DNA of 64,000 nt from Rheinheimera salexigens (GCF_001752395.1 NZ_MKEK01000001.1:857044-921043), one strand, 5' to 3'; positions 45,912 to 55,617 are shown, numbered from the stretch's first letter. The notes: a model not told the origin generated them from the letters alone. Numbers and translations: made by a program.

Positions 45912-45931
45912 CGGCCAGTTAACTCTGGCCG
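45912..45931 (+). other. Hairpin in the guaB-guaA gap
   Basis: CGGCCAG and CTGGCCG form a perfect 7-bp stem with a 6-base loop, followed by CAATATTTTAAA. It may partly terminate or process the guaBA message and so adjust guaA relative to guaB. Confidence 0.55.
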
Positions 45932-45950
45932 CAATATTTTAAAGGTCGCT

Positions 45951-47528
45951 ATGAACACAAATATTCATCATCATCGTATTTTAATCCTAGATTTTGGTTC
46001 GCAATATACTCAATTAATAGCTCGTCGCGTACGGGAAATTGGCGTGTATTGTGAATTATGGGCTTGGGATGTCAGTGCTGAGCAAATTAAGCAATTTAAT
46101 CCAACCGGTATTATTTTATCAGGTGGCCCTGAAAGCGTGCACGCTGCAGACTCGCCACGCGCGCCAGAATATGTGTTTACAGCAGGCGTGCCAGTATTTG
46201 GTATTTGCTACGGCATGCAAACCATGGCCGAGCAGCTTGGTGGTAAAGTATTAGGCTCTGATCTGCGTGAATTTGGTTATGCTCAGGTTGAAGTTATTGC
46301 TAAGAATGAACTGTTTGCCAATATTGAAGACCATATTAGTGCTAATGGTAATGCCCAGTTAGATGTCTGGATGAGTCATGGCGATAAAGTCATTGAAATC
46401 CCAGAAGGTTTCAGCACTTGTGCTACCACAACAACCTGCCCACATGCCGCTATCGTAGACCCAGTGCGTAATTTTTATGGTGTACAGTTTCACCCAGAAG
46501 TCACCCATACCCGCCAAGGCCAACGTATGTTGCAGCACTTTGTGGTGGATATTTGTGGCTGTGAGCAACTGTGGACTCCTGCCACCATCATTGAAGATGC
46601 GGTAGAGCGTCTAAAGCAGCAAATTGGTGATGACGAAGTTATTTTAGGTTTATCAGGCGGTGTTGATAGTTCGGTAACGGCGATGTTGTTACATCGTGCT
46701 ATTGGTAAAAACTTACACTGTGTGTTTGTCGATAATGGTTTGTTGCGCTTAAACGAAGGCCAACAAGTGATGGATATGTTTGGTGATCACTTTGGCTTAA
46801 ATATCGTTAAAGTTGATGCTGAGCAGCGCTTTTTAGATGCGCTTGCTGGCCAGACAGATCCAGAGCAAAAACGTAAAACCATCGGCCGAGTTTTTGTCGA
46901 AGTGTTTGACGAGCAATCGCAAAAGTTAGCCAATGCTCAGTGGTTAGCCCAAGGCACGATTTACCCAGACGTTATTGAGTCTGCCGGTTCAGCTACCGGT
47001 AAAGCCCATGTTATTAAGTCGCACCATAATGTGGGGGGCTTACCTGAGCATATGAAGCTTGGTTTAGTCGAGCCACTGCGTGAATTATTTAAAGATGAAG
47101 TGCGTAAAATCGGCTTAGAATTAGGCCTACCTTACGACATGCTTTATCGTCATCCGTTCCCAGGCCCAGGTTTAGGTGTACGGGTATTAGGTGAAATCAA
47201 AAAAGAATATTGTGATATTTTGCGTCGTGCCGATGCCATCTTTATTGAAGAGCTGCATAAAGCCGATTTATACAATAAAGTCAGCCAAGCCTTTGTAGTA
47301 TTTTTACCGGTTAGATCAGTAGGTGTAATGGGTGATGCGCGTAAATATGATTGGGTTGTGTCATTGCGAGCAGTAGAAACCATTGATTTTATGACCGCGC
47401 ATTGGGCGCATTTACCTTATGAATTTTTAGGTAAAGTATCCAACCGGATTATTAATGAAATAAATGGTATCTCCCGTGTAGTTTACGATATTAGCGGTAA
47501 ACCTCCCGCCACTATTGAGTGGGAATAG
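45951..47528 (+). CDS. guaA: GMP synthase (glutamine-hydrolysing)
   Basis: GuaA converts XMP to GMP using glutamine and ATP. The class I glutamine amidotransferase domain has [10 protein letters not shown] and the nucleophile loop GICYGMQ, with catalytic [10 protein letters not shown]. The ATP pyrophosphatase domain has the PP-loop [11 protein letters not shown]. The C-terminal dimerisation domain contains [16 protein letters not shown] and ends [10 protein letters not shown]. All are standard, in 525 residues. It is the second gene of guaBA and a strong terminator follows. Confidence 0.98.
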   Translation: MNTNIHHHRILILDFGSQYTQLIARRVREIGVYCELWAWDVSAEQIKQFNPTGIILSGGPESVHAADSPRAPEYVFTAGVPVFGICYGMQTMAEQLGGKVLGSDLREFGYAQVEVIAKNELFANIEDHISANGNAQLDVWMSHGDKVIEIPEGFSTCATTTTCPHAAIVDPVRNFYGVQFHPEVTHTRQGQRMLQHFVVDICGCEQLWTPATIIEDAVERLKQQIGDDEVILGLSGGVDSSVTAMLLHRAIGKNLHCVFVDNGLLRLNEGQQVMDMFGDHFGLNIVKVDAEQRFLDALAGQTDPEQKRKTIGRVFVEVFDEQSQKLANAQWLAQGTIYPDVIESAGSATGKAHVIKSHHNVGGLPEHMKLGLVEPLRELFKDEVRKIGLELGLPYDMLYRHPFPGPGLGVRVLGEIKKEYCDILRRADAIFIEELHKADLYNKVSQAFVVFLPVRSVGVMGDARKYDWVVSLRAVETIDFMTAHWAHLPYEFLGKVSNRIINEINGISRVVYDISGKPPATIEWE

Positions 47529-47540
47529 CTAAGTCACAAT

Positions 47541-47570
47541 CAGTAATAATCAGTAATAATCAGTAACAAT
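47541..47570. repeat. Three tandem 10-bp repeats after guaA
   Basis: CAGTAATAAT at 47541-47550 and 47551-47560 is followed by the variant CAGTAACAAT at 47561-47570, between the guaA stop and its terminator. Confidence 0.8.
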
Positions 47571-47578
47571 TAGTTAAG

Positions 47579-47604
47579 AAAAGGCGCTTCGGCGCCTTTT
47601 TTAT
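47579..47604 (+). terminator. Rho-independent terminator of guaBA
   Basis: AAAAGGCGC and GCGCCTTTTTT pair around a TTCG tetraloop and run into a T-tract, 50 bp after the guaA stop. Confidence 0.93.
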
Positions 47605-47744
47605 TGCCAAAAAATACTGTGTTGTATAAATGGTCTACATTAACCTAATATCAAAGGTGCTTTAACGAGAAAAAATGAGCTAATTTGCAAATAAAAGGTA
47701 AATAAACAGCTATTAATCTGTTTTTTATTAGCCTAGTATAAATG

Positions 47745-47771
47745 ACCTAATGTGGGTTATTCACGTTAGGT
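47745..47771. promoter_or_regulatory. 27-bp dyad upstream of the sigma-54 activator gene
   Basis: ACCTAA.GTG at 47745-47754 and CAC.TTAGGT at 47762-47771 are inverted around a 7-base centre, 62 bp before the TTG start at 47833. A second imperfect dyad, GTGAA...TTCAC, follows near 47785-47802. These may be operator sites or an mRNA hairpin. The rest of the 228-bp gap holds no gene. Confidence 0.45.
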
Positions 47772-47832
47772 TAAACCGTAACAGTGAATAGTGCTGTTCA
47801 CTTAGCCATTATTAATTATTGAGAGACTAACT

Positions 47833-49167
47833 TTGTTATCAATTTTATTAGTCGATGATGATCATGAATTTACTAATGTTACCAGCCATATTATGGAGTT
47901 TCTTGGCCATACAGTAGATGTTGCCTATGATTTAAAGCAGGCACATGAATGGCTAGAACATCATACTTTTGATCATATTTTACTTGATTTTATGTTGCCA
48001 GACGGCAGTGGCCTGCATTTAATGGATCGGTTAAAGCAACTACCCGTTATGCCAAAAGTTACCTTTATCACGGGGCATCCGTCGGTTAAATCTGTGGTGG
48101 CAGAATTATGTGGCCCTAAAGTGGACTATTTAATTAAGCCCATACAGCGTGAAGATTTAGAGCGGGTATTAAGTGGCGTTAAAACAAAGGTTGCTGAACC
48201 TGCTGCAGATATGCCCACTTTACATTTTGGCTGTTTAGTTGGTGAGTCAGCACCGATGAAACAGTTATATAGCATGATTGAACGAGTGTCTAAAACGCCG
48301 GCTAACGTGATGCTAATGGGCGAAAGCGGTGTGGGTAAAGAGGTGGTTGCAGAAGCCATACATACCGCAAGTGCCGTTAAAGGGCCTTTAGTGGCTACTA
48401 ACTGCGGTGGTTTATCTAAAGAATTAATTGGTAGCGAGTTATTTGGTCATGAAAAAGGCTCGTTTACAGGCGCGATAGCGCAAAAAGTGGGTGTATTTGA
48501 ACAAGCGCAACATGGCACCTTATTTTTAGATGAAGTGACAGAGATGCCCATTGATATGCAGCCAACCTTGCTACGGGTATTAGAGACTAAAAATGTGATT
48601 CGGGTAGGGGGAACACGTGAAGTTTCAGTTAATTGTCGCGTAGTCTCCGCCACCAACCGCTCACTACAGCAAATTGCCGAGCAACATATATTACGTGAAG
48701 ATATTTACTTTCGTTTGGCTGTATTTCCGATTGAAATCCCGCCATTACGGCAAAGAAGCACTGATATTGCTTTATTAGCGAACTATTTTTTGCAGCAATT
48801 TAATAGCGAAAATAATACACGTTATAAATTAACCGCAAACCAAATAAAACGCTTAGAAGATTATGATTGGCCAGGTAATGTTCGTGAATTACGCCATTCC
48901 ATTCACCGTGCCGTGATTATGAGTGATAGTAACTCGACTACTTTAGTGTTGCCAGAGGCGTTTACGTCACCGTTTTCGTTTAAAAAAGATAATCAACGCG
49001 GTTTAACGGCCGGTAAAACTATTGAAGAAGTAGAAAAAGAACTGATTTATGTCACGTTAAAAAGAGTTGATGGCAATAAAACCTTAGCTGCAGAAATGCT
49101 GGGTATAAGTACTAAAACATTATATAACCGGCTCAATGCTTATGGTGGTTTAGGCGAGTTTAGTTAA
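47833..49167 (+). CDS. NtrC-family sigma-54-dependent response regulator
   Basis: The protein has three parts: a REC domain (LLVDDDHEF, phospho-acceptor D52 in HILLDFMLPDG), an AAA+ sigma-54-interaction domain (Walker A GESGVGKE, LFGHEKGSFTGA, TLFLDEVTEMP, ~139-365), and a Fis-type helix-turn-helix (NKTLAAEMLGISTKTLYNRL). The sigma-54 contact loop reads GSFTGA rather than GAFTGA, a tolerated variant. The likely start is TTG 47833, giving MLSILLVDDD and 444 residues. The usual partner kinase would be near. A HisKA-like miniprotein and a CHASE3 kinase follow directly, so they may form one pathway. Target genes are unknown. Confidence 0.93.
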   Translation: MLSILLVDDDHEFTNVTSHIMEFLGHTVDVAYDLKQAHEWLEHHTFDHILLDFMLPDGSGLHLMDRLKQLPVMPKVTFITGHPSVKSVVAELCGPKVDYLIKPIQREDLERVLSGVKTKVAEPAADMPTLHFGCLVGESAPMKQLYSMIERVSKTPANVMLMGESGVGKEVVAEAIHTASAVKGPLVATNCGGLSKELIGSELFGHEKGSFTGAIAQKVGVFEQAQHGTLFLDEVTEMPIDMQPTLLRVLETKNVIRVGGTREVSVNCRVVSATNRSLQQIAEQHILREDIYFRLAVFPIEIPPLRQRSTDIALLANYFLQQFNSENNTRYKLTANQIKRLEDYDWPGNVRELRHSIHRAVIMSDSNSTTLVLPEAFTSPFSFKKDNQRGLTAGKTIEEVEKELIYVTLKRVDGNKTLAAEMLGISTKTLYNRLNAYGGLGEFS

Positions 49168-49266
49168 GCACATACTGTAATTTTACAGGGTAATAACCTA
49201 CTTATATTAATAACGTCATGTTGTACTTACTTTTAGCAGCGTGATGATACAGCAATAGGAGTTGAT

Positions 49267-49482
49267 ATGAATGAGACAAGTCTACAGCTACTTTCCCAAC
49301 AAATTCATGATGCCCGTAAACCGTTAAATCGTATTTCTATGCAAGCTGAATTGATCAAGCTGGTATTAGAAAATGATTTAGACAAAGCAAAAGCGATCAC
49401 TGCGGTTGAGCAAATTATTCGTTCTTGCCAAGATTGCAGTAAACAATTACAGCTTATGCTGACAGAAAAAGCAGTGGGTTAA
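49267..49482 (+). CDS. Stand-alone HisKA-like miniprotein (71 residues)
   Basis: The 71-residue protein reads as an isolated dimerisation/phosphoacceptor helix: QQIHDARKPLNRISMQAELI resembles the H-box of histidine kinases (SHELRTPLN), with H14 followed by R17, P19 and L20. The second helix would be AVEQIIRSCQDCSKQLQLML. No ATPase (HATPase) domain or other module is present, so it cannot phosphorylate itself alone. The start ATG has AGGAG about 6-7 bp upstream, supporting a real gene. It lies between a sigma-54 response regulator and a CHASE3 kinase (16 bp gap). It could be a phosphotransfer or dimer-modulating partner; this is inference. Confidence 0.6.
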   Translation: MNETSLQLLSQQIHDARKPLNRISMQAELIKLVLENDLDKAKAITAVEQIIRSCQDCSKQLQLMLTEKAVG

Positions 49483-49498
49483 CTGACAAGGATCAGTT

Positions 49499-50980
49499 GT
49501 GACTAAATCAACCTTCTTAACTAAGCAGCGCGGAATTTGGTTGCTAATTATTGTTCTGATATCCAGTATTATTGGTTTTAATGTTTACCTGGCATTTAAC
49601 ACCGTCAAAAATTTAGCGGCAATTCAAATCAGCCTAGCTAATACCGGTAATATTATTTTACGTTTGGATGATTTACATATCTCTTTGGTTGCCGCGGAAT
49701 CTGGTCAGCGCGGCTATTTATTAACCAATGACGAAGTGTATTTGGCGCCTTATAAAAGTGCTTTAGATAAAGTACAGGCACAAATTGAAGATATTAAAGT
49801 TTTAGAATCAGAAGTACCTAAACAACAACAACGCATAGAAAAAATTACCCAACTTGCCCAAGCAAAAGTAATAGAACTGCAACAGCATGTAGATTTAGTT
49901 AAAAATGATAAGTCAGCAGTGTCAATAATGGCTTTAAAAGCGGCTTCAGGTGCCAGTTTATATCAGCAACTAAGACAATTATTTAGCGAAATAAATATCG
50001 AAGAGAAAGTATATCGCGCCGCTTTATTGCAAAGCTTAGCCCGAAATAGAACCGAGGCATCAGTAACCTTTGTTATTTCCGGTATTACCAGTGGCATGTT
50101 AGTGATTATTTTACTGTTGATTTCATGGCGAAGTAACCGCAAAGAGCAACAGTATTTAGAATTACTTGAACAGCAAAATGAACAGTTAGCGAATAAAGTA
50201 GAGGAACGCACTCAAGAGCTAAATTTATATGCCGAAGAGTTAAGTCGGAGTAATCGCGAACTAGAAGACTTTGCTTTTGTGGCCTCACATGATTTACAAG
50301 AGCCGCTGCGTAAAATTCAAGCGTTTGGCGATAGGCTTGAATCATCTTACTCGAGTGCATTAGAAGAACGCGGTTTAGATTATTTAAAGCGCATGCGCAA
50401 TGCCGCCAACCGAATGTCGACCCTAATTTCAGACCTGTTAGAGTTTTCACGGGTAGGTACTCGAGGCCGTGATTTTACTGCAACCGATTTAAATCAGGTA
50501 TTTGCCCATGTGTTGGACGACTTAGAAATTGCAATTAATGAATGTCATGCAACCATAGATATTGCCCCGTTACCCACGATTCAAGCCGATAATAGCCAGT
50601 TTCAGCAACTGATGTTAAATTTATTATCTAATGCTATTAAGTTTAGACAAGTAGATCAAACACCACATATTGTGATAAAGATACAAGACTATACAGCTAG
50701 TGAAGCGCAATTAGCGCTTAGCGAGCACTGGTACGAATTAACCATTAGTGATAATGGCATTGGCTTTTCGCAAGATTATGCAGAGAAAATATTCACCCCT
50801 TTTCAACGATTACATGGTCGCTCTGAATATAAAGGCACCGGTATTGGTTTAGCAGTGTGTCGGCGCATTGTAGAGCGGCACCGAGGTAAAATTAGTGCGA
50901 TTAGTGAGACAGGTAAAGGAGCAACCTTTAGCATCATAATTCCAGCAGACGCGACACCCTTTGGTGTAATAGGAGAATAA
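49499..50980 (+). CDS. CHASE3-domain sensor histidine kinase
   Basis: This membrane-bound sensor kinase has TM1 ~12-32, a periplasmic CHASE3 domain (~35-185, with the typical DLHISLVAAESGQRGYLLTN) and TM2 ~188-209. A coiled coil (~215-255), HisKA (H264 in VASHDLQEPLRKIQAFG) and HATPase_c (N-box LLSNAIKF, G1 ISDNGIGF, GTGIGLAVCRRIVERH) follow. The DLQEPL H-box is typical of phytochrome-like kinases. The start is GTG 49499, with AAGGA about 9 bp upstream. The response regulator gene follows after 2 bp and is its probable partner. Confidence 0.93.
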   Translation: MTKSTFLTKQRGIWLLIIVLISSIIGFNVYLAFNTVKNLAAIQISLANTGNIILRLDDLHISLVAAESGQRGYLLTNDEVYLAPYKSALDKVQAQIEDIKVLESEVPKQQQRIEKITQLAQAKVIELQQHVDLVKNDKSAVSIMALKAASGASLYQQLRQLFSEINIEEKVYRAALLQSLARNRTEASVTFVISGITSGMLVIILLLISWRSNRKEQQYLELLEQQNEQLANKVEERTQELNLYAEELSRSNRELEDFAFVASHDLQEPLRKIQAFGDRLESSYSSALEERGLDYLKRMRNAANRMSTLISDLLEFSRVGTRGRDFTATDLNQVFAHVLDDLEIAINECHATIDIAPLPTIQADNSQFQQLMLNLLSNAIKFRQVDQTPHIVIKIQDYTASEAQLALSEHWYELTISDNGIGFSQDYAEKIFTPFQRLHGRSEYKGTGIGLAVCRRIVERHRGKISAISETGKGATFSIIIPADATPFGVIGE

Positions 50981-50982
50981 CA

Positions 50983-51447
50983 ATGCCACTGAGTCAACAA
51001 GCAAAACCGATCACTATTTTAATGGCCGACGATGATGAAGATGATCGCCTACTCACCCAAGATGCGTTAACCGAAAGCCGTGTTTTAAACTCGTTATATT
51101 GTGTTAAAGATGGCGTAGAATTATTAGAGTACCTAAGAAAACAAGGTAAATATGCCAACGGTGAGCCTTGTCCAAGACCCAGCCTAATTTTGCTTGATCT
51201 TAATATGCCGAGAATGGATGGCAGAGAAGCTTTAGAAAATATTAAGAGCGATCCTGAATTACGCAGTATTCCTATTGTTATTTTAACCACATCTAAGCAA
51301 GAGGAAGACATGTTGCGCGGATATAATTTAGGCGCAGCTTCTTATATTACCAAACCGGTAGATTTTGCTGGTTTAGTTGATTTAATGCGAACCTTAGGCC
51401 GATACTGGGTCGAGTTTGTTGAGTTACCTAGTTCAGATCATGACTGA
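50983..51447 (+). CDS. Single-domain response regulator (Rcp1-like)
   Basis: A stand-alone REC domain of 154 residues, of the type that follows phytochrome-like kinases. Acidic pocket MADDDEDD, phospho-acceptor D72 in LILLDLNMPRMDG, switch Thr in VILTTSKQE and Lys in SYITKPVDF. There is no output domain, so it should act by protein contact or as a phosphate shuttle. It is directly downstream of the CHASE3 kinase and its last 8 bp overlap the next gene. Confidence 0.93.
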   Translation: MPLSQQAKPITILMADDDEDDRLLTQDALTESRVLNSLYCVKDGVELLEYLRKQGKYANGEPCPRPSLILLDLNMPRMDGREALENIKSDPELRSIPIVILTTSKQEEDMLRGYNLGAASYITKPVDFAGLVDLMRTLGRYWVEFVELPSSDHD

Positions 51448-53413
51448 GTTAAATTATCCGCCACAACAGGCACATATATTATTAGTTGAAGATGATGAAG
51501 ATGACTATGTTTTAACTCGGGGTCATCTTGAGGACTTAAGCTCATTATCATGCCAACTAACCTGGGTGAAAAATCCAGAAGACGGCCTAGCGCATCTACT
51601 ACAAGGTACTTATGATGTTTGTCTATTAGACTACCAGTTAGGCGCCGAAACCGGACTGTCGCTGTTACAGCGCGCTATCATAGCGGGTGTATCGACGCCG
51701 ATAATAATGTTAACTGGTCAAGCCGATAAACAATTAGATTTAGAAGCTTTAGAATATGGTGCCGCTGACTTTTTAGTGAAAAGTGAACTAAACGAAACCC
51801 GTTTTGCCCGAGCTATTCGCTATGCCTTAAGTCGTCGCCAATATGAAGTAGAGCGGATGAACCGATTACGCTTAGAGGCAGATAATCGTTCTAAAGATCG
51901 CTTTTTAGCTCACCTTAGTCATGAAATACGCACACCTTTATCGTCAATTTTAGGCTATACCGAATTATTATTAGAGACTGAGTTTGCCCAAAAAGCCGCG
52001 CCAGAGTTAAATATTATCCTTAATAATGGCCAACATCTTTTAAGTTTATTAAATGATGTTTTAGATTTATCAAAAATTACCGCAAACAAGCTTGAATTGC
52101 GACCGGAATCGTTTTATTTGGCCGATTTAATAACAGATGTGTATACGTTATTAGAGCTAACAGCAATCGATAAAGGGTTAACTTTACACTTTAAAGCCTT
52201 AAATGCGTTACCAAGACAAGTCTGGTTAGATGGCACCCGCTTAAAACAAATTTTAATTAATATTATTCATAACGCCATAAAGTTTACCGACTTAGGCTCA
52301 ATTACGGTGGAAATTTGGTTAGAAAAGCAAAAGCTATATTTTAGGATTGCTGATACCGGCATAGGTATTCCAGCCGCCAAAATTAAAGAAATATTCGCAC
52401 CTTTTATGCAAATAGAAGATATGGTTAAGCGTAAAGCCGGTGGGGCAGGTTTAGGTTTAGCTATAGCTGCTGAGTTAATACAACGTATGGATGGCAGTAT
52501 AGATGTGACATCGAATGAAGCTAAAGGTAGTACTTTTACTTTTTGTATTGCACCAGGTGATATTAGCAAAAGTAAGCGAGTGCAATTCGACTTTACAGTT
52601 CCGGCGGCTCATCGCAACTATAATGCTGGACGACCAAATTTAAGCGGCCGAGTATTAATTGTTGACGATTTAGCAGAGTTGCGCAAATTAGCCGGACACT
52701 GGGTGCAAGCAACCGGAGCCGAAGTTGAGTTTGCTGCCGACGGCGCGAATGCCATTGAAAAAGTGCAGCGTAATATACAGCAAGGCAAACATTATCAACT
52801 AATTTTAATGGACTTGCATATGCCGGTAGTCGATGGTCGAAATGCAGTGCAAGCGATACGGAAATTAGGTTATCAATGGCCTATTGCCGCATTAACAGCG
52901 GCAACCGGTAAAGAGTTAAAGCAAGAGTTATTAGCGTTAGGTTTTACCGATCTCATATTAAAACCGATTAATAAACCGCAGTTATATAAAGTGTTAGCCA
53001 ATCATTTAGCGGTTTTAAACAACCGTTCCGCTTATGATGCCGCTAAACCTAGGCGTTTTTTGGTGGTAGAGGATGATGTTGAAGCTGCTCAATTAATGCA
53101 ATTGTTTTTACAGCATGAGCAGGTAGAAGTGCAGTTAGCGCATAGTGCTGCCGAATGTTTAACTATACTGGCGCAAGATCAGAATTTTTCTATGTTGTTA
53201 TTAGATTTAGGCTTGCCAGACAGTGCAGGCTTATCGTTAGCTAGCGAGCTAAAGCAGCGCTACCCGAATTTAGCGTTGGCCATTGTCAGCGGTATAGAGC
53301 CAGCTGCGGCTGAATTGGCAGCATTAGGTATTAACCACATGCTATTAAAGCCGGTAAGACGGCAAGATTTAGTCGCCTTAGTAATAGCCGCTTCAACACT
53401 GGAAAGTGAATAG
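51440..53413 (+). CDS. Hybrid histidine kinase: REC-HisKA-HATPase-REC-REC
   Basis: A cytoplasmic hybrid kinase of 657 residues from ATG 51440. REC1 has EDDEDD with D64 in CLLDYQLGAE. HisKA has HLSHEIRTPLSSILGY and HATPase_c has IHNAIKF and DTGIGIP. Two C-terminal REC domains contain LILMDLHMPVVDG and MLLLDLGLPDSAG. No transmembrane segment or sensory PAS/GAF is present, so input must come through REC1, probably phosphate from the upstream kinase pathway. It overlaps the response regulator gene by 8 bp. An upstream start at 51416 is possible but lacks homology. Confidence 0.92.
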   Translation: MTELNYPPQQAHILLVEDDEDDYVLTRGHLEDLSSLSCQLTWVKNPEDGLAHLLQGTYDVCLLDYQLGAETGLSLLQRAIIAGVSTPIIMLTGQADKQLDLEALEYGAADFLVKSELNETRFARAIRYALSRRQYEVERMNRLRLEADNRSKDRFLAHLSHEIRTPLSSILGYTELLLETEFAQKAAPELNIILNNGQHLLSLLNDVLDLSKITANKLELRPESFYLADLITDVYTLLELTAIDKGLTLHFKALNALPRQVWLDGTRLKQILINIIHNAIKFTDLGSITVEIWLEKQKLYFRIADTGIGIPAAKIKEIFAPFMQIEDMVKRKAGGAGLGLAIAAELIQRMDGSIDVTSNEAKGSTFTFCIAPGDISKSKRVQFDFTVPAAHRNYNAGRPNLSGRVLIVDDLAELRKLAGHWVQATGAEVEFAADGANAIEKVQRNIQQGKHYQLILMDLHMPVVDGRNAVQAIRKLGYQWPIAALTAATGKELKQELLALGFTDLILKPINKPQLYKVLANHLAVLNNRSAYDAAKPRRFLVVEDDVEAAQLMQLFLQHEQVEVQLAHSAAECLTILAQDQNFSMLLLDLGLPDSAGLSLASELKQRYPNLALAIVSGIEPAAAELAALGINHMLLKPVRRQDLVALVIAASTLESE

Positions 53414-53441
53414 ACGTAATCAGTACTGCAAACAAAAGCTT

Positions 53442-53483
53442 GACCTTAAAACTCAGACCTTAAAATCCAGACCTTACAACACA
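53442..53483. repeat. Three tandem 14-bp repeats after the hybrid kinase gene
   Basis: Units at 53442-53455, 53456-53469 and 53470-53483 share GACCTTAMAAYYCA. They lie between two converging genes just before the shared terminator. Confidence 0.75.
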
Positions 53484-53494
53484 AAACAAAACAA

Positions 53495-53524
53495 AAAGGC
53501 GGCTAATAAGCATTAGCCACCTTT
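53495..53524. terminator. Bidirectional terminator between converging genes
   Basis: AAAGG.GGCTAAT and ATTAGCC.CCTTT pair (one internal mismatch) around a 4-base loop, with A-runs before and T-runs after. It can serve both the hybrid kinase (+) and the S9 peptidase (-). Confidence 0.85.
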
Positions 53525-53544
53525 AAAATTAGGTTACTTGCCGC

Positions 53545-55617
53545 TTATTCTTTATTGGTTCGATACATTTCAAACCAAGCTAACATGTATTCTACTTTGT
53601 TTATCATTCGACTCGGTTTATTAGAAATACCGTGCGGTGAACCAGGTATGCGCACTAACGCCGTATCGATACCGCGCAATTGCAGGGCTTGATAAAACTG
53701 TTCTGACTCAGAAATAGGCGTACGACGGTCTTCTTCACCGGTAATTAAGATAGTCGGTGTTTGTACATTGCCCACTAAGCTTAGCGGCGAACGTTGCCAA
53801 TAATGTTCAACGTTTTCCCATGGTACACCTGGGAACTGGAAGTAAGTTTGATATAAATAGCTATCACCGGTTAGCACTTTACTTAGCCAGTTAATAATCG
53901 GTTTTACTACCGCTGCTGCTTTATAGCGATTGGTTAAGCCAATGGCATAAGCACTGGCAATACCGCCGGCTGAACCGCCACCGATAAATAAGTTGTCGGC
54001 ATCAATAAAGCCCAATTCAATCATCGCATTTACGCCACTATCATGATCGGCATAATCTTCAGGAGAGCTATATTTATTTTGCAGTAATAAGGCAAAACGC
54101 TCGCCATACGAAGAGCTGCCACGGTGGTTATCATAAAACACCACATAGCCTTCTTTCGCATACCGTTGCATTTCTGCGGTCCATTGCGCGCCATACGCTA
54201 AATGTGGACCACCATGAATTTCTAATAATAGTGGATATTTTTTGCTGGGATCAAAATCAGGTGGTGTCATGTACCAGCCTTGAATTTCTTCACCGTCAAA
54301 AGCAGACTTATAAATAATCTCATGGGTTTGAGCTAATTTTTTATGGCCTAATAAATCTTCATTTAAAGCGGTCAGTACGGTAGTTTTACCTTTGTTAATC
54401 ACCGCAACATCGGCAGGGCGCTGAGTGGTGCCGTGAGTATAAGTAACAATACCGTTAGCCGATACGCTATAAGCGCCACTTAAATAAGGTTGTGGTTGGC
54501 TGACACCGCCTAATCTACTGGTTAAGGTTTTTAACTTACCATTCAGTTTTAGGGTTGCCAGTTTACGCTGACCACGTTCATCGTATTGCACGACAAAGCT
54601 ATTGTTATCTAACCAAGCAGGCTGAGTAATGGCACGGTCAAAATCGACTGCAACATCTTGAATTGAATTGTCTTTAAGATTTAACACTTTAAGTTTAGTG
54701 TTGCTGTAAGGGACTTTTTCGTTGCGTTGCCATAAAAAGGCTAACTTTTTACCATTAGGTGAAAATACAGCAGAGTTTTCAACGCCAGGCATAGTGGTTA
54801 AAGCGGTTAGTTGTTCGGTGGCTAAATTAAGTTGGTATAAGTTAGCGTCACGTGGCTGAAATTCCCATTCTGGATCTAAATTAGCCGAGAAAATTAATGA
54901 CTGGCTATCCGGGCTAAAGCTTAAATCACTACCATAATGGAAGTCGCCTTGCGTTAATTGGCGTGCTGTGCCACCTGTTGCAGATAATAGGAAAATTTGT
55001 CGAAACTCAGGCTTTAAAAATCCACTACCGTCTGACTGATAGCGAGCTCTATCTAATACAATGGGTTCTGCAGACCATTTGGCGCCTTTAGGTTTGGCCA
55101 CCTTTTTGACTTGTTGTTGCACCTTGGCAGCAGTAGAAGGCACGCTCATGGTAAAAGCTAATTGTTTACCATCGGTTGACCAAGTTAGGTTACCTGGGCT
55201 TTTGGGTAGTTGCGATAACAGTGCAGTTTTATTTTCAGCTAACCAATGTAAATGGATTTGCCGTGAGCCGGTGCGATCAGAAATAAAAGCTAGCCGATTA
55301 CCATCAGCTGACCAACGCGGCTGGCTGTAGTTATATTGATCGACAAACAAGGGTACTTGCTGGCCCGTCTTAACATTAATTAGCCATAAGCTGTTGCGGG
55401 TGCTATCGGTCATAATGTCATTGCTGTTACGCACATAGACAATATGCTGGCCATTTGGCGAAATCTGAGGATCTGATGCATATTCTAAAGCAAAGATATC
55501 TTCAGCTTCAAAATATTGGCTACTCGCGGGGCTTGTCTTAGCATCGGCTAAGCTAGGAAAACTTACACACAGCAGACTGGTGGCAATGGCCAGTGCTGAT
55601 AAAGTTGCAAATCGCAT
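53545..55617 (-). CDS. Exported S9 family serine peptidase (acylaminoacyl-peptidase-like)
   Basis: A prolyl-oligopeptidase-family enzyme with an N-terminal signal peptide (MRFATLSALAIATSLLCVSF, cleavage near SLADA). A WD40/TolB-like beta-propeller follows (~35-400; repeats such as SPNGQHIVYVRNSN, SADGNRLAFISDR, SPDSQSLIFSAN). The C-terminal alpha/beta hydrolase has nucleophile S549 (GGGSAGG), D630 (TGEEDRRTP) and H662 (PGSPHG). The 690-residue length fits. It acts on short peptides, probably in the periplasm or outside the cell, as is common in protein-degrading Alteromonadales. It is a single-gene unit. Confidence 0.93.
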   Translation of the reverse strand: MRFATLSALAIATSLLCVSFPSLADAKTSPASSQYFEAEDIFALEYASDPQISPNGQHIVYVRNSNDIMTDSTRNSLWLINVKTGQQVPLFVDQYNYSQPRWSADGNRLAFISDRTGSRQIHLHWLAENKTALLSQLPKSPGNLTWSTDGKQLAFTMSVPSTAAKVQQQVKKVAKPKGAKWSAEPIVLDRARYQSDGSGFLKPEFRQIFLLSATGGTARQLTQGDFHYGSDLSFSPDSQSLIFSANLDPEWEFQPRDANLYQLNLATEQLTALTTMPGVENSAVFSPNGKKLAFLWQRNEKVPYSNTKLKVLNLKDNSIQDVAVDFDRAITQPAWLDNNSFVVQYDERGQRKLATLKLNGKLKTLTSRLGGVSQPQPYLSGAYSVSANGIVTYTHGTTQRPADVAVINKGKTTVLTALNEDLLGHKKLAQTHEIIYKSAFDGEEIQGWYMTPPDFDPSKKYPLLLEIHGGPHLAYGAQWTAEMQRYAKEGYVVFYDNHRGSSSYGERFALLLQNKYSSPEDYADHDSGVNAMIELGFIDADNLFIGGGSAGGIASAYAIGLTNRYKAAAVVKPIINWLSKVLTGDSYLYQTYFQFPGVPWENVEHYWQRSPLSLVGNVQTPTILITGEEDRRTPISESEQFYQALQLRGIDTALVRIPGSPHGISNKPSRMINKVEYMLAWFEMYRTNKE

